From assembly GCA_963931605.1 (NCBI GenBank), contig OZ007031.1, forward strand, positions 1,674,001-1,738,000: a stretch of DNA of 64,000 nucleotides. The letters are read 5' to 3'. The position numbers and the translations under genes were made by a program. Position 1 is the stretch's first letter, and each line of letters opens with the position of its first letter. This DNA comes from CALUOB01 sp944322305. Lineage in GTDB: Bacteria > Actinomycetota > Coriobacteriia > Coriobacteriales > Coriobacteriaceae. The notes beneath the pieces were generated by a model. It searched no databases and was not told the DNA's origin. It saw only the letters and a program-made list of their open reading frames with translations. Shown here in pieces: positions 55,140 through 63,922 of this stretch.

Positions 55140-55856
55140 CTAGGCCAAAGGCTCATTCTTTGCTTTGCCGGCTTGGCGAGGGAGTTTTACGCGAGACTTT
55201 CTCACTTTCTTGTAACAGATGATAGTCCTGACTCCGTAATCTTTAGGAAGACGGAGAACATCAGTGGAAACGCGTGTCATACCGCACATCTCCGCAGCGG
55301 CGTCGCCTCGAGAGCCTTCCTCATTTGTCGGCCTACCCTTGCTTACACAGAGAATGCCGTTGCGACACAGCAAAGGAGCCGCATACTCCACCAACACAGG
55401 CAAGGAAGCCACAGCGCGTGCAGTAACAAACGAATAACCCTTAGATCGCTGAAGCGCCAGGGTCTCTACGCGCTCATGGACCGCTTCAAGATTATGCAAT
55501 CCGAGTTCAGAGATAAACGACTGTACTGCGTTAACCTTCTTTCCAACCGAGTCCAGAAGCGTACCGCGGCGCCCTGACATGATGCCTAAAGGAATACCCG
55601 GGAACCCAGCACCAGTACCGAAGTCAAGAAATGGTAAGAGAGAGTTGTTGAGATAGCGAACCAACAGCAGCGAGTCCAAGATGTGTAGGACAAGCGCATC
55701 ATCAAGCGACGTGATTCTCGTAAGGTTGAACTGCTTGTTAGTTTCCTCAACAAGATCTACGTGCTTCGCAAGCAGAGCAGCCTGTTCATCGGTTACCTCG
55801 ATATCATAACCATGGGCAAGCTCCTGAATCTGCGGAATGATCTCAGGGATGTTCAT
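55140..55856 (-). CDS. rsmG: 16S rRNA (guanine(527)-N(7))-methyltransferase RsmG
   Basis: A 238-residue SAM-dependent methyltransferase (GidB) modifying G527 of 16S rRNA. The SAM-binding motif LDFGTGAGFPGIPLGI and the downstream SVGKKVNAVQSF and VTARAVASLPVLVEY are typical. The ATG at 55856 has GAGGTGA upstream; 23 extra codons upstream lack a ribosome site. It belongs to the conserved origin-proximal block with parAB and jag-yidC. Confidence 0.95.
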   Translation of the reverse strand: MNIPEIIPQIQELAHGYDIEVTDEQAALLAKHVDLVEETNKQFNLTRITSLDDALVLHILDSLLLVRYLNNSLLPFLDFGTGAGFPGIPLGIMSGRRGTLLDSVGKKVNAVQSFISELGLHNLEAVHERVETLALQRSKGYSFVTARAVASLPVLVEYAAPLLCRNGILCVSKGRPTNEEGSRGDAAAEMCGMTRVSTDVLRLPKDYGVRTIICYKKVRKSRVKLPRQAGKAKNEPLA

Positions 55857-56226
55857 AGTCACCTCATACCATAGAAGGGGTGCGACCCCGAAGGGCGATA
55901 GCCATCTTAGTATATATAAGTACACAGCCCCTCAAAGAAATACCAATGCCTAGCATAGGCACACAGCAGGCCTATCATCTTCAGGCAGCGCGGGGAACCA
56001 GTAACGAAGGTTAGATATCTGTCTGAGACCCACGTCTCATGGTTTTCAGACATAAAGACAATTCAGTGACAGGCTCAAGCGTCAGCACGTGTGTGAGCAC
56101 TTCCCGACAAGAAAGGTCTGAAATCACCTTTCCCGCCTCAAGCCCACGCCACAAGAACCTGAGGCAAAACACTTACTAAACGATCGTAGTATCACGCCTG
56201 CGTTCAACATAATCCAACAACCAGAA
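55857..56226. other. Spacer between rsmG and hairpin D
   Basis: About 370 bases without a supported gene. It includes a diverged partial copy (cccgacaagaaaggtctgaa, near 56105) of part of hairpin D. Confidence 0.4.
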
Positions 56227-56298
56227 GGGCGACCAACCCGACAAGGTTCTGAAATCTGATGTCGGGCAGATTTCGGGTTCTTGTCGAGTTGGTCGCCC
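56227..56298. repeat. Intergenic nested hairpin repeat D
   Basis: An outer 19-bp stem (56227-56245 with 56280-56298, one mismatch) contains an inner perfect 8-bp stem (gaaatctg / cagatttc), between rsmG and jag. Confidence 0.65.
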
Positions 56299-56376
56299 AG
56301 GGTGCTGAAACGCTAAATAAGCGCAGGGCCCTAAGAGCTGCAAACAGACGAGCCAACAACACACAGGTAAGCGCAT

Positions 56377-56400
56377 AAAAAAGGGGGCCCGAAGGCCCCT
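56377..56400 (-). terminator. Terminator of the rpmH-rnpA-yidD-yidC-jag operon
   Basis: Stem ggggcc-ttcg-ggcccc followed on the minus strand by CTTTTTT, about 27 bases past the jag stop codon. Confidence 0.9.
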
Positions 56401-56426
56401 AGCAGCACGTGTTGTTCTCGTGAGGT

Positions 56427-57026
56427 TTACTCGCCGGAAATCGGCACCACCACAACGCGGCGATCGGGATCCACGCCCTCAGAATGCGTCATAACCCGCA
56501 CGTCATCGCGCAGAGCCAGATGCACCAGGCGGCGCTCGTAAGCACTCATCGGCGGCAAGGACACCGAAGAGCCCTGACGCACAGCACGGTTCGCGGCAGA
56601 GTGCGCCATATCCTTGACCTTGTCCTTGCGGCGCGCCTTGTAGCCCTCGATGTCAACCACCACGGGGAACCGGAAGCCCAAACGACGGCTCACGATCAGC
56701 GAGACCAGGGTTTGCAGCGAATCAAGCGTGCGTCCGTGGCGGCCAATAAGAACAGCCAGATCGGCGCCGGACACGTCGAGGATCAGCTCGCCGTCATCAC
56801 CGTCGTACTCGTCGATCGTGCAGGAATCCGCATCGAAAGAGGAGAGGATGGAGCGAACCACGTCGATGGAGATGTCGGCGATGGTGTCAAGCTCGTCATC
56901 AGTGAGCTCGACGCCAGCCTTGTAGTGTGCGGCAATCTCGGGATACTGACCGGTGTAGCCGTCGAGAACGCCCTCAAAGGTCTCGACTTCCTCGCTCACC
57001 GTAGCTTCTTCGAACTCTTCAGCCAT
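56427..57026 (-). CDS. jag: Jag/KhpB-family RNA-binding protein (KH-R3H)
   Basis: 199 residues. A KH domain (~70-140, with ADLAVLIGRHGRTLDSLQTL holding the GxxG loop as GRHG) and an R3H domain (~145-199, MSAYERRLVHLAL, SEGVDPDRRVVVVP) follow an acidic N-terminus. KhpB/Jag binds RNA and affects cell elongation, and is classically encoded next to yidC as here. The ATG at 57026 has GGAG five bases upstream. Confidence 0.93.
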   Translation of the reverse strand: MAEEFEEATVSEEVETFEGVLDGYTGQYPEIAAHYKAGVELTDDELDTIADISIDVVRSILSSFDADSCTIDEYDGDDGELILDVSGADLAVLIGRHGRTLDSLQTLVSLIVSRRLGFRFPVVVDIEGYKARRKDKVKDMAHSAANRAVRQGSSVSLPPMSAYERRLVHLALRDDVRVMTHSEGVDPDRRVVVVPISGE

Positions 57027-57095
57027 GTTCACTCCAATTATAAGGTACCTTACAAATAACGCCGCCCTCCCAGAATCGGAGGACGGCGCCTTGTC

Positions 57096-57854
57096 TTAGC
57101 GCTTCTTGTGCGGCCGCTGCTTCCGTTCACGGCGCACCACGTCTACCTCGATGGGCGCGTTTGCCAGGCGCTCCTCTTCCTGCGCCTTGAACTTCTCCAT
57201 CACCTTGCGGGTGATGAACAGCTGCTGGATAACGCCCCACAGCGAGGACGTATCGTAGTACAGCAGCACGCCGGCAGGCAGGCTCCAGCCAACGATCACC
57301 ATGAAGACGGCCATAACCGCAGCGGTCATACGCATGCTCGAAGCCTGCGTACCCGTTTGGCTGCGCGTCGTGATGTACTGCGGGATGAACGTAAGGACGC
57401 CGAACAGCATCACAACCACCAGGTACGGGATGGCAGCCACCATGTCGGTGGCGAACATGCCGCCCGGAGTGCCGGCAAGGTCGGGAATGATGCCGAAGAA
57501 CGAGCCGCCGTCCGGGATGCGCTCACGCAGCACCGAGAACAGCGCGAAGAACACCGGCATCTGGATGATCAGCGGAAGGCAGCCACCCAGCGGGTTGAAC
57601 TTGTTCTCGCTGTAGAACTTCTGCATGGCCTCGGCCTGGCGCTGCGGATCGTCGGCGTAACGCTCCTGAATCTGCTGCAGCTTAGGCTGAAGCACCTGCA
57701 TCTTAGCCGTGGACTTGGTCGACTTGATGGTAAGCGGCGTCAGCGCAAGGCGGATGAGGACCGTCAGGATGATGATCGACAGACCCCAGTCCTGGGCAAT
57801 GCTCTGGATGAGCTGCAACACCCAGTAGATAATGTCAACGAGCCAATCCCACAT
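57096..57854 (-). CDS. yidC: Membrane protein insertase YidC
   Basis: A 252-residue Oxa1-family insertase. Five core helices are visible: the first at ~3-20, GLSIIILTVLIRLALTPLTI (carrying the conserved hydrophilic-groove Arg), then around PLIIQMPVFFALFSVLRE, the ~140-165 segment and the C-terminal pair. A short basic tail (RRERKQRPHKKR) may bind ribosomes. The ATG at 57854 follows GGAGG by seven bases; 31 upstream codons overlap the yidD end and are rejected. Confidence 0.94.
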   Translation of the reverse strand: MWDWLVDIIYWVLQLIQSIAQDWGLSIIILTVLIRLALTPLTIKSTKSTAKMQVLQPKLQQIQERYADDPQRQAEAMQKFYSENKFNPLGGCLPLIIQMPVFFALFSVLRERIPDGGSFFGIIPDLAGTPGGMFATDMVAAIPYLVVVMLFGVLTFIPQYITTRSQTGTQASSMRMTAAVMAVFMVIVGWSLPAGVLLYYDTSSLWGVIQQLFITRKVMEKFKAQEEERLANAPIEVDVVRRERKQRPHKKR

Positions 57855-57877
57855 TGGAATTCCTCCGATGGCACCGG

Positions 57878-58090
57878 TTACGGTACCGGGTCGTAGCCAC
57901 CCCGGTGAAGCGGATGGCACCTGATGATGCGTTTCAACCCCAGCCAAAGGCCCTTCGCCGCGCCGTATTTCTCAATGGCCTCGAAGGTGTACTGAGAGCA
58001 CGTGGGGATATAGATGCACGCGTCGGGCAGAAGCGGCGACACGTGACGCTGGTATGCACGAATCACACCGAGCAACGCTCGCTTAAGCAC
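57878..58090 (-). CDS. yidD: Membrane protein insertion efficiency factor YidD
   Basis: 70 residues from a GTG at 58090 that overlaps the rnpA stop by eight bases. It contains the family core IRAYQRHVSPLLPDACIYIP, TCSQYTFEAIEKYG and RCHPLHRGGYDPVP with its cysteines. The longer frame upstream is rnpA read in another frame. It sits between rnpA and yidC as in most bacteria. Confidence 0.92.
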   Translation of the reverse strand: MLKRALLGVIRAYQRHVSPLLPDACIYIPTCSQYTFEAIEKYGAAKGLWLGLKRIIRCHPLHRGGYDPVP

Positions 58091-58433
58091 GGGGCGCCCC
58101 GCCAGAAAGCGGTAGGCCGGCGCGCTTGCACAGCGACCGCAGCGCAGCGTGCATCTCAGCGGGGGAAGCCGAACGGGTCTTGGGTGTAGCGAAGAAGATG
58201 ACGTCCTTACCTGCCACGGGAAACTGCCCACCCTGCACCGTTGCGCGCAAAACGCGCTTGGAGCGATTGCGCACAACCGCGCAGCCAAGGCGTTTAGCTG
58301 CAACGAAGGCGACCCTTCCCGGATCGCCTTCGTTGCGGACATCGCACACAGTCATACGCATGAGTGGATGGTTATAGCGTCTCCCACAGGTATATACACG
58401 CTCGAAGTCCCGATGCGACTTGATGGTCTCCAT
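58083..58433 (-). CDS. rnpA: Ribonuclease P protein component
   Basis: A 116-residue basic protein that helps RNase P RNA cut tRNA leaders. The RNR-type motif is present as VVRNRSKRVLRATV, and FVAAKRLGCA precedes it. It is typical in length and is directly downstream of rpmH and overlapping yidD. Confidence 0.94.
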   Translation of the reverse strand: METIKSHRDFERVYTCGRRYNHPLMRMTVCDVRNEGDPGRVAFVAAKRLGCAVVRNRSKRVLRATVQGGQFPVAGKDVIFFATPKTRSASPAEMHAALRSLCKRAGLPLSGGAPRA

Positions 58434-58456
58434 ATGAGATGCTGAGAACTGCCTGT

Positions 58457-58591
58457 TTAGACGGTAAGACGCTTGCGACCCTTGGCGCGACGGCGAGCGA
58501 GAACGGCACGACCGCCCTTGGTGGCCATGCGGGCACGGAAGCCGTGGGTCTTGGCGCGCTTGCGCTTGTTAGGCTGATAGGTACGCTTCAT
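58457..58591 (-). CDS. rpmH: 50S ribosomal protein L34
   Basis: 44 residues, MKRTYQPNKRKRAKTHGFRA at the N-terminus and ARRRAKGRKRLTV at the end, matching L34 along its whole length. GGAGG lies nine bases before the ATG. First gene of the minus-strand operon that leads away from the origin. Confidence 0.97.
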   Translation of the reverse strand: MKRTYQPNKRKRAKTHGFRARMATKGGRAVLARRRAKGRKRLTV

Positions 58592-58756
58592 GTTGTGTTT
58601 CCTCCTGATGCCTTGCTTGCAAGTGCCTATGCTTATAGCAGCTTAAGCCCCAGAATTGTAGAGAATCGCCAGTAGGCGTGTCAATCTCAACGGGAAAAAC
58701 GCACACTGCCCAGCTCAGCCAAACGATGCTACAATTTCTTTCACGATATTTCACGC

Positions 58757-58821
58757 TCTTTTCAACAGGTCTTGTTGGAAATGTTGATAACTTTTCACGA
58801 AGTTGCTTCACTTTTCAACAA
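58757..58821. promoter_or_regulatory. Cluster of DnaA-box-like 9-mers upstream of the HATPase gene
   Basis: Four close variants within 62 bp: TTTTCAACA (58759-58767, 58812-58820, plus strand), TTTCCAACA (58773-58781, minus) and TTATCAACA (58782-58790, minus). TTATCAACA differs from the classical box TTATCCACA at one base. They lie in the divergent rpmH/HATPase region, a usual origin or dnaA autoregulation site. Confidence 0.55.
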
Positions 58822-58907
58822 GTTTTGAAAAGATGTGGGAAGTTTCGAAACGAACGCGAAAAACGCAGGTCAAACGTAGGATGCGCCGTTAAGAAACGCG
58901 AGGAACC

Positions 58908-60092
58908 ATGGCGGACGACTTCTATCCCTTTGTGGACTCGGGCGATGAGGTTACAAGCAATCATCACATTACGAGCGCGCAACGCACGCCGTTTGCGCAG
59001 GTCGAAGCTGATGCCGAGGTGGCAGGGGGAGCGTCTGCCGACAGTGCTGAGATGGTTCACTACCCTGCCCGCATCGCGGTGTACGACGACATGCTTTCCA
59101 CCCCGCGCGTGATCGTGATCGAGCCGAAGGACATCCGTTCCTACCTCGAGGAGATCACCAACACGGTGAACGCCTGCGTGCGCGAGCAAGGCGGCAAGAT
59201 CCCCTTCATGGTTATCCGCGAGATCGTGGAGAACTTCATCCACGCCTACTTCATCGAGCCCACCGTGTCGATCCTCAACGGCGGCAACACCTTGCGCTTC
59301 GCCGACCAGGGCCCGGGCATCGCCAACAAGAAGCTCGCCCTCGAAGCCGGCATGACCTCGGCAAACGAGCACATGAAGCGCTATATCCGCGGCGTGGGGT
59401 CGGGCTTTCCCACCGTGCAGCAGTACCTCGAGATGGCGGGCGGCACGCTCACCATCGAGGACAACATGAACAAGGGCACCGTGGTGACGGTCTCCCTGGC
59501 AGACGAGAAAAGCGAAGGCCCGGGAGCGGGCGGCGGCGCTGCGGACGGAGCCGGTGTCGGGACGCCGACGGGCGCATGGCCGGCGCAAAACCCCGCACAA
59601 AACCCCGCGCAGCCTTCCGGGGCCTGGAACGGCGGCGCGGCAGGAGCGTGGCCCTATCCGGGCGGTGCCTACGCCCAACCGCAGGCAGTCTACAACCCCT
59701 ACGGCGCGGCGGCACCGGGCCAAGCCGTGGCTCCGCAGATGCAAAACCCCTGGATGTACCCGCAGAATTATGGTTTTCCTCAGAGTTTTCCACAAGCGGG
59801 GCCCATGTTTTCCACACCCCAGCAACCTGCGGTTTCTCCGCAAACCGCCCCGGGCGCGCCAGCGGGCGCGGCAACCCCCTATATCAGCGAACGAGGGCAT
59901 CTAGCTCTGCGTTTCATGGCTGAGAACGGCTCGGGCGGCCCCACTGAGCTGGCGCGCGCCTTCGGGTCTTCCAACGCCACGTGGTCGCGCGAGCTTGCTA
60001 CACTGGCAGACACGGGCCTCGCTATCAAGCACGGGCAGAAATACCTGCTCACCACCCTCGGCTCAGCCTATGCCGAGAACGGCGCCGCGTAG
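58908..60092 (+). CDS. HATPase-domain protein with proline-rich linker and C-terminal winged helix
   Basis: 394 residues. Residues ~60-200 are a GHKL/SpoIIAB-like ATP-binding domain: N-box REIVENFIHA (103-112), G1 box FADQGPGI (131-138) and G2 box GVGSGF (162-167). Residues ~200-325 are a Pro/Ala/Gln/Gly-rich linker. Residues ~325-394 resemble a winged helix (GGPTELARAFGSSNATWSRE, then LADTGLAIKHGQKYLLTTL). There is no histidine phosphoacceptor domain. It lies between rpmH and dnaA, where dnaA itself would normally follow, and has GAGGAACC before the ATG. Two TTTTCCACA boxes lie within the linker codons. I do not recognise a named family; a role in origin control or transcription is inference. 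Confidence 0.85.
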   Translation: MADDFYPFVDSGDEVTSNHHITSAQRTPFAQVEADAEVAGGASADSAEMVHYPARIAVYDDMLSTPRVIVIEPKDIRSYLEEITNTVNACVREQGGKIPFMVIREIVENFIHAYFIEPTVSILNGGNTLRFADQGPGIANKKLALEAGMTSANEHMKRYIRGVGSGFPTVQQYLEMAGGTLTIEDNMNKGTVVTVSLADEKSEGPGAGGGAADGAGVGTPTGAWPAQNPAQNPAQPSGAWNGGAAGAWPYPGGAYAQPQAVYNPYGAAAPGQAVAPQMQNPWMYPQNYGFPQSFPQAGPMFSTPQQPAVSPQTAPGAPAGAATPYISERGHLALRFMAENGSGGPTELARAFGSSNATWSRELATLADTGLAIKHGQKYLLTTLGSAYAENGAA

Positions 60093-60164
60093 CGCGCACC
60101 CGGCACCCCTGGCTTGGCATCACGCCAGGCTTAACCACACCCCTCAAACGAACCAGGAACCGCC

Positions 60165-61883
60165 ATGGACACCGAAGCTCAGATGCTCCTCGAAGACATC
60201 CTCACCTTCTGCGAGCGCGACGGCCGCGAAGCACGCCTCGTGAACATGCTGCGCCAGTGCAGCGCGCGCTCGCTCACCGACGAGGCCCTGGTCATCGAGG
60301 CGCCGTCGCGCTTTGCGTCGTCCTACCTGGCAAAGCAGCACGAGGTTATCGAACAGTACCTCGAGGAGATCACCTTCGCGCCGCTCGCGCTTGCCGTTGA
60401 GCTGCCGCAGGGAGACGAGCGCGCCGGGCACGCAGCGGCCGCCGCGGGCGCAGCGAGCGCCGCACCCGCGGCGGCGCACGCAGCTGTGGCGAGCGCAGCG
60501 CAGGCGGCACCGGCCCCGGACGCCGTACCGCACGCACCGCGGCACCTGCCTGCATGGGGAGCCGGCACCGCGCACGCCGCACCCGAAGACGCAGGCGCGC
60601 CCGCCCCCGCCGGCGTGCGCAACGCGCTGAGCCCGGCCGACTTCCAGCGCCTCATGGCCCAGATGAACGGCACCGGCGCCGAGGCGGCAGCCCGCCAGGC
60701 AACCGCCGCGCCTGCGGCGGGCGCGCGCGGCGCAGGATCCCCCCAGCCGCAAGAGGCGGCCGGCCCCGCCGTCGGGCTGAACTCAAAATTCACCTTCGAA
60801 AGCTTCGTGCTGGGCGACGAGAACAAGCTCGCCTACCAAAGCGCCCTGCGCTTCGCCGTGTTTGCCGAGCAACCCGGCACCTCCGACGCCCTGTTCATCT
60901 ACGGGCACTCGGGGTTGGGCAAGACGCACTTGCTTCTCGCCATCAAAAACGAGCTGGCCAAGGATAAGCCGCACCTGCGCGTGAAGTACGCCAACTCGCA
61001 AGCCTACATCGACGACTACATGCGCAGCCTCGCCGAGCTCAAGCAGGACGGCAACAAGATCATCCTGCAGGAGTACCACGACGCCGACGTGCTCATCATC
61101 GACGACATCCAAAACATCATCGGCAAGCAGTCCACCATCGAGCAGTTCTTCCAGCTGGTGGACGAGTTCCTGCGCATGAACAAGAAGATCGCCATCGCCT
61201 CGGACCGCGCGCCCAAGGAGCTCGCCATGGACGAGCGCCTCACCAGCCGGTTCAACTCCGGCATGCTCTGCCTGGTGTCCGAGCCCGGCTTCGAGACCAA
61301 GTACGCGATCCTCAAGCACTACTACGAGACCACCATCCTGGGCAACAACTCGGCCGCCTACGCCAACGTGGACGCCGACCTGCTGCAGTCGCTGCAGATC
61401 GAGAACGGCCATCTCACCGACGAGCAGCTGCGCTACATGGCCGAGATCTCGGGCAACAACATCCGCGAGCTCGAAAGCTTCTGTGAGCGCTGCAGCCACG
61501 ACGCGCGCGAAAAGGAGCTCGCCGGCGCCGAGCTCACCGGCGACGACATCCAAGAGATCGCCAACCAGTACTTCGACACCGCCCAGAAGGTCATCCGCGT
61601 GAACACCGTGCAGGCCGTGGTGGAGGAGTTCTACCAGGTGGCGCACAAGGACCTCGTGGGGCGCAAGCGCACTTCCAACATCGCCTCGGCGCGGCACATG
61701 GCCATCTACCTCACCTACGAGCTGTGCTCGCTTTCCTTAAACGCCATCGGCGCGGCGTTCGGCGGGCGCGACCACGCCACCGTGATCAACAGCATCAAGG
61801 TGATCGAGAAGCGCATGGGCGAGGACAACCAGGTCTCCGACGACTGCCAGCGCCTGCGCACCAAGATCCAGCTGCGGTCGTAG
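60165..61883 (+). CDS. dnaA: Chromosomal replication initiator protein DnaA
   Basis: 572 residues. Domain I is at ~1-85, a long Ala/Pro-rich domain II at ~85-205, the AAA+ domain III at ~205-440 (Walker A as YGHSGLGKTH, Walker B VLIIDDIQ) and the DNA-binding domain IV at the end with SARHMAIYLTYELCSLSLNA and FGGRDHATVINS. It binds DnaA boxes and opens the origin. AGGAACCGCC precedes the ATG. The HATPase gene lies upstream in the same direction and dnaN downstream after a 0.9 kb repeat-rich gap. Confidence 0.97.
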   Translation: MDTEAQMLLEDILTFCERDGREARLVNMLRQCSARSLTDEALVIEAPSRFASSYLAKQHEVIEQYLEEITFAPLALAVELPQGDERAGHAAAAAGAASAAPAAAHAAVASAAQAAPAPDAVPHAPRHLPAWGAGTAHAAPEDAGAPAPAGVRNALSPADFQRLMAQMNGTGAEAAARQATAAPAAGARGAGSPQPQEAAGPAVGLNSKFTFESFVLGDENKLAYQSALRFAVFAEQPGTSDALFIYGHSGLGKTHLLLAIKNELAKDKPHLRVKYANSQAYIDDYMRSLAELKQDGNKIILQEYHDADVLIIDDIQNIIGKQSTIEQFFQLVDEFLRMNKKIAIASDRAPKELAMDERLTSRFNSGMLCLVSEPGFETKYAILKHYYETTILGNNSAAYANVDADLLQSLQIENGHLTDEQLRYMAEISGNNIRELESFCERCSHDAREKELAGAELTGDDIQEIANQYFDTAQKVIRVNTVQAVVEEFYQVAHKDLVGRKRTSNIASARHMAIYLTYELCSLSLNAIGAAFGGRDHATVINSIKVIEKRMGEDNQVSDDCQRLRTKIQLRS

Positions 61884-61911
61884 GAACGAGAACGGCAACC
61901 GTGCGCAGTGG

Positions 61912-61980
61912 GGCGAGGCCCCTGTTAGGAACCCTGATTTTGCCCGATATCAAAATGGAAACCCTTACAGGACCCTCGCC
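61912..61980. repeat. Hairpin repeat E1 in the dnaA-dnaN gap
   Basis: 18-bp arms with three mismatches (61912-61929 with 61963-61980) around a loop containing gcccgatatcaaaatgg. Confidence 0.7.
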
Positions 61981-62037
61981 GCTTTTTCTTGTGGCTTGCG
62001 CAGGGTGCGGGGCGGCGGCCCACCGGTGCGCACGTGA

Positions 62038-62105
62038 GGGAGGAGGGGTGTAAGGAACCTCATTTCGCCCGATATCAAAATGGAAACCCTTACACCCCTC
62101 CTCCC
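62038..62105. repeat. Hairpin repeat E2 in the dnaA-dnaN gap
   Basis: Perfect 18-bp arms (62038-62055 with 62088-62105) around the same loop core as E1. The outer arm sequence differs from E1. Confidence 0.75.
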
Positions 62106-62794
62106 AGCTCTGTTGCAAGGCATCTAGCCCACACGCCCCTTGGCCTGCCGGTCATTATCGCGACCAACTGAGACGTGGAGGCGCGGTTGGCCGCGGATAC
62201 GTCATACAAGGCTTGCGCTGGCCGCCGTTTCGACATCGGCGGGGCAGTTAGGAGCTCTTATCGCACGCAACTTCCGGATTTCTGGAAGATAGATGCCGTC
62301 CGGGCGGTTAACCAGAAATTAGATGTCATCACAGTGTTTAACTTGCGCCCTACCTGCGAGAATCGCGGGCAGCGGCAGCTTGCATGCCATCATCGCGGGC
62401 AACCGAGAGCCAGCCGGCACAGCGAGACGCGCCACCCCGAGCTTACGCGTCAATGTCGCGGGCAACGGCGCGCGGCCCGGCACGCCCGCTGTTCTCAAGC
62501 CGCCACGGCGGCGTTTCTCGACTGAAGCAGCCAACCGCCCCGCTGTGGAAAACTTGCTGAAAGGTTGGTGGGAAGAGGCGGGCAACTGCAGGCGCGCGGT
62601 GGAGAAAATCTCAGAGGCTTGGCGCCGGTGGAGTTCCCGGGCGCTTTTCCACGGAGTTGCAAACGCTTCACTGCCGCGTTAAGCTGCCAAAAGTGCAGGC
62701 TTCCACCGTCTGCACGTGCTTATTATTATTGTTAGGGTTAGATATATAAGACCAATATAAATAAGACCGCCCGTTCCGGTCAGAAAGGCCCGCC
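62106..62794. promoter_or_regulatory. dnaA-dnaN gap: probable origin-linked region and dnaN promoter
   Basis: No gene is seen. A perfect DnaA box TTTTCCACA lies on the minus strand at 62544-62552 and a TTTTCCACG at 62645-62653. TCGCGGGCA occurs three times (about 62365, 62394 and 62454). The AT-rich run 62719-62768 (ttattattattgttaggg, then atatataagacc) directly before dnaN may be its promoter or an unwinding element. Confidence 0.5.
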
Positions 62795-63898
62795 ATGAGA
62801 TTCACCGTCAGCCAGTCTTCGCTTGCAGAGGCGCTCGCCATCGTCATGAAGGGCATCGCCGGAACCTCGACCCTCCCCATCCTCTCGGGCGTGCTGATCC
62901 GCGCCGCCGAGGGCGTGCTCGAGTTCCAAACATCCAACCTCACCATCTCCATCCGCCACCGCGTGGCGGCGCACGTTGAGGAGGAGGGGCAGATCGTGCT
63001 GCCCTGCAAGATGCTCTCCAACATCACCAAGACGCTGCCCGACGCGCCGGTGACCTTTGCCGGCGAGGATCGCCAGGTTACCCTTACGTGCGAGAAGAGC
63101 TCCTTCCGCCTGAACACGCTGGCGGCCGAGGACTTCCCGGAGTTCCCCGCTTTCGCGCTGGAGCGCTCGGTTGAGCTGCCGGCCGACGTGCTGACCGACA
63201 TGGTGATGCGCGTGTACCGCGTGACCTCGACCGACAAGAACCGCCCGGTGCTCACCGGCGTGTACATGACGGTCGAGAACAACACGATCCGCCTGGTGGC
63301 GACCGACTCGTACCGCCTGGCCGTGTGCGACACGCAGGTTGAGACCTCGAGCCTGGAGGGCAGCTTCGAGTTGAACGTGCCCTCGAACGTGTTCTACGAC
63401 GCGCTTTCCATCACAGGCGGCGCCGGGCAGGTGCTGGTGGGCTCCACCGACACGCAGGTGGTCTTCCAGGCGGGCAACACCACCTACGTGGCGCGCCGCA
63501 TCGAGGGCACCTACCCCAACTACAAGCAGCTCATCCCGCCGGCCTGCGCCACCACGGTGAAGCTCGACGTGGACACCTTCAGCGCCGCGCTCAAGCGCGT
63601 GGCGGTTATCGCCCAGAACAACTCGGCCGTCCGCTTCGAGATCGACGCCGAGGCCGGCACCATGAGCCTCTCGGCCATCTCGAGCGACCAGGACGCCGCG
63701 CAGGAGACCTTCGACGTGGAGGCCGAGGGCGCCTCGGGCACCATCGCGTTCAACTACCACTACATCTTCGGGTGCCTGAACGCCGTGGGGCACCAGCAGG
63801 AGCTCACGCTGGAGCTGCAGAGCTACCAGCAGGCGGGCGTGTTCAAGAGCTACGGCAAGATCAACTACCTGTACCTCGTCATGCCGGTGCGCGTGTAG
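62795..63898 (+). CDS. dnaN: DNA polymerase III subunit beta (sliding clamp)
   Basis: 367 residues with the three-domain clamp fold. MRFTVSQSSLAEALAIVMKG at the N-terminus, GVLIRAAEGVLEFQTSNLTI, ATDSYRLAVC and the C-terminal YLVMPVRV (which contributes to the peptide-binding pocket) are all typical. It holds polymerase and repair proteins on DNA. GAAAGGCCCGCC precedes the ATG. recF follows after 24 bases. Confidence 0.97.
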   Translation: MRFTVSQSSLAEALAIVMKGIAGTSTLPILSGVLIRAAEGVLEFQTSNLTISIRHRVAAHVEEEGQIVLPCKMLSNITKTLPDAPVTFAGEDRQVTLTCEKSSFRLNTLAAEDFPEFPAFALERSVELPADVLTDMVMRVYRVTSTDKNRPVLTGVYMTVENNTIRLVATDSYRLAVCDTQVETSSLEGSFELNVPSNVFYDALSITGGAGQVLVGSTDTQVVFQAGNTTYVARRIEGTYPNYKQLIPPACATTVKLDVDTFSAALKRVAVIAQNNSAVRFEIDAEAGTMSLSAISSDQDAAQETFDVEAEGASGTIAFNYHYIFGCLNAVGHQQELTLELQSYQQAGVFKSYGKINYLYLVMPVRV

Positions 63899-63922
63899 CG
63901 CGCCAAAGGGGCGGGAAGCGTC

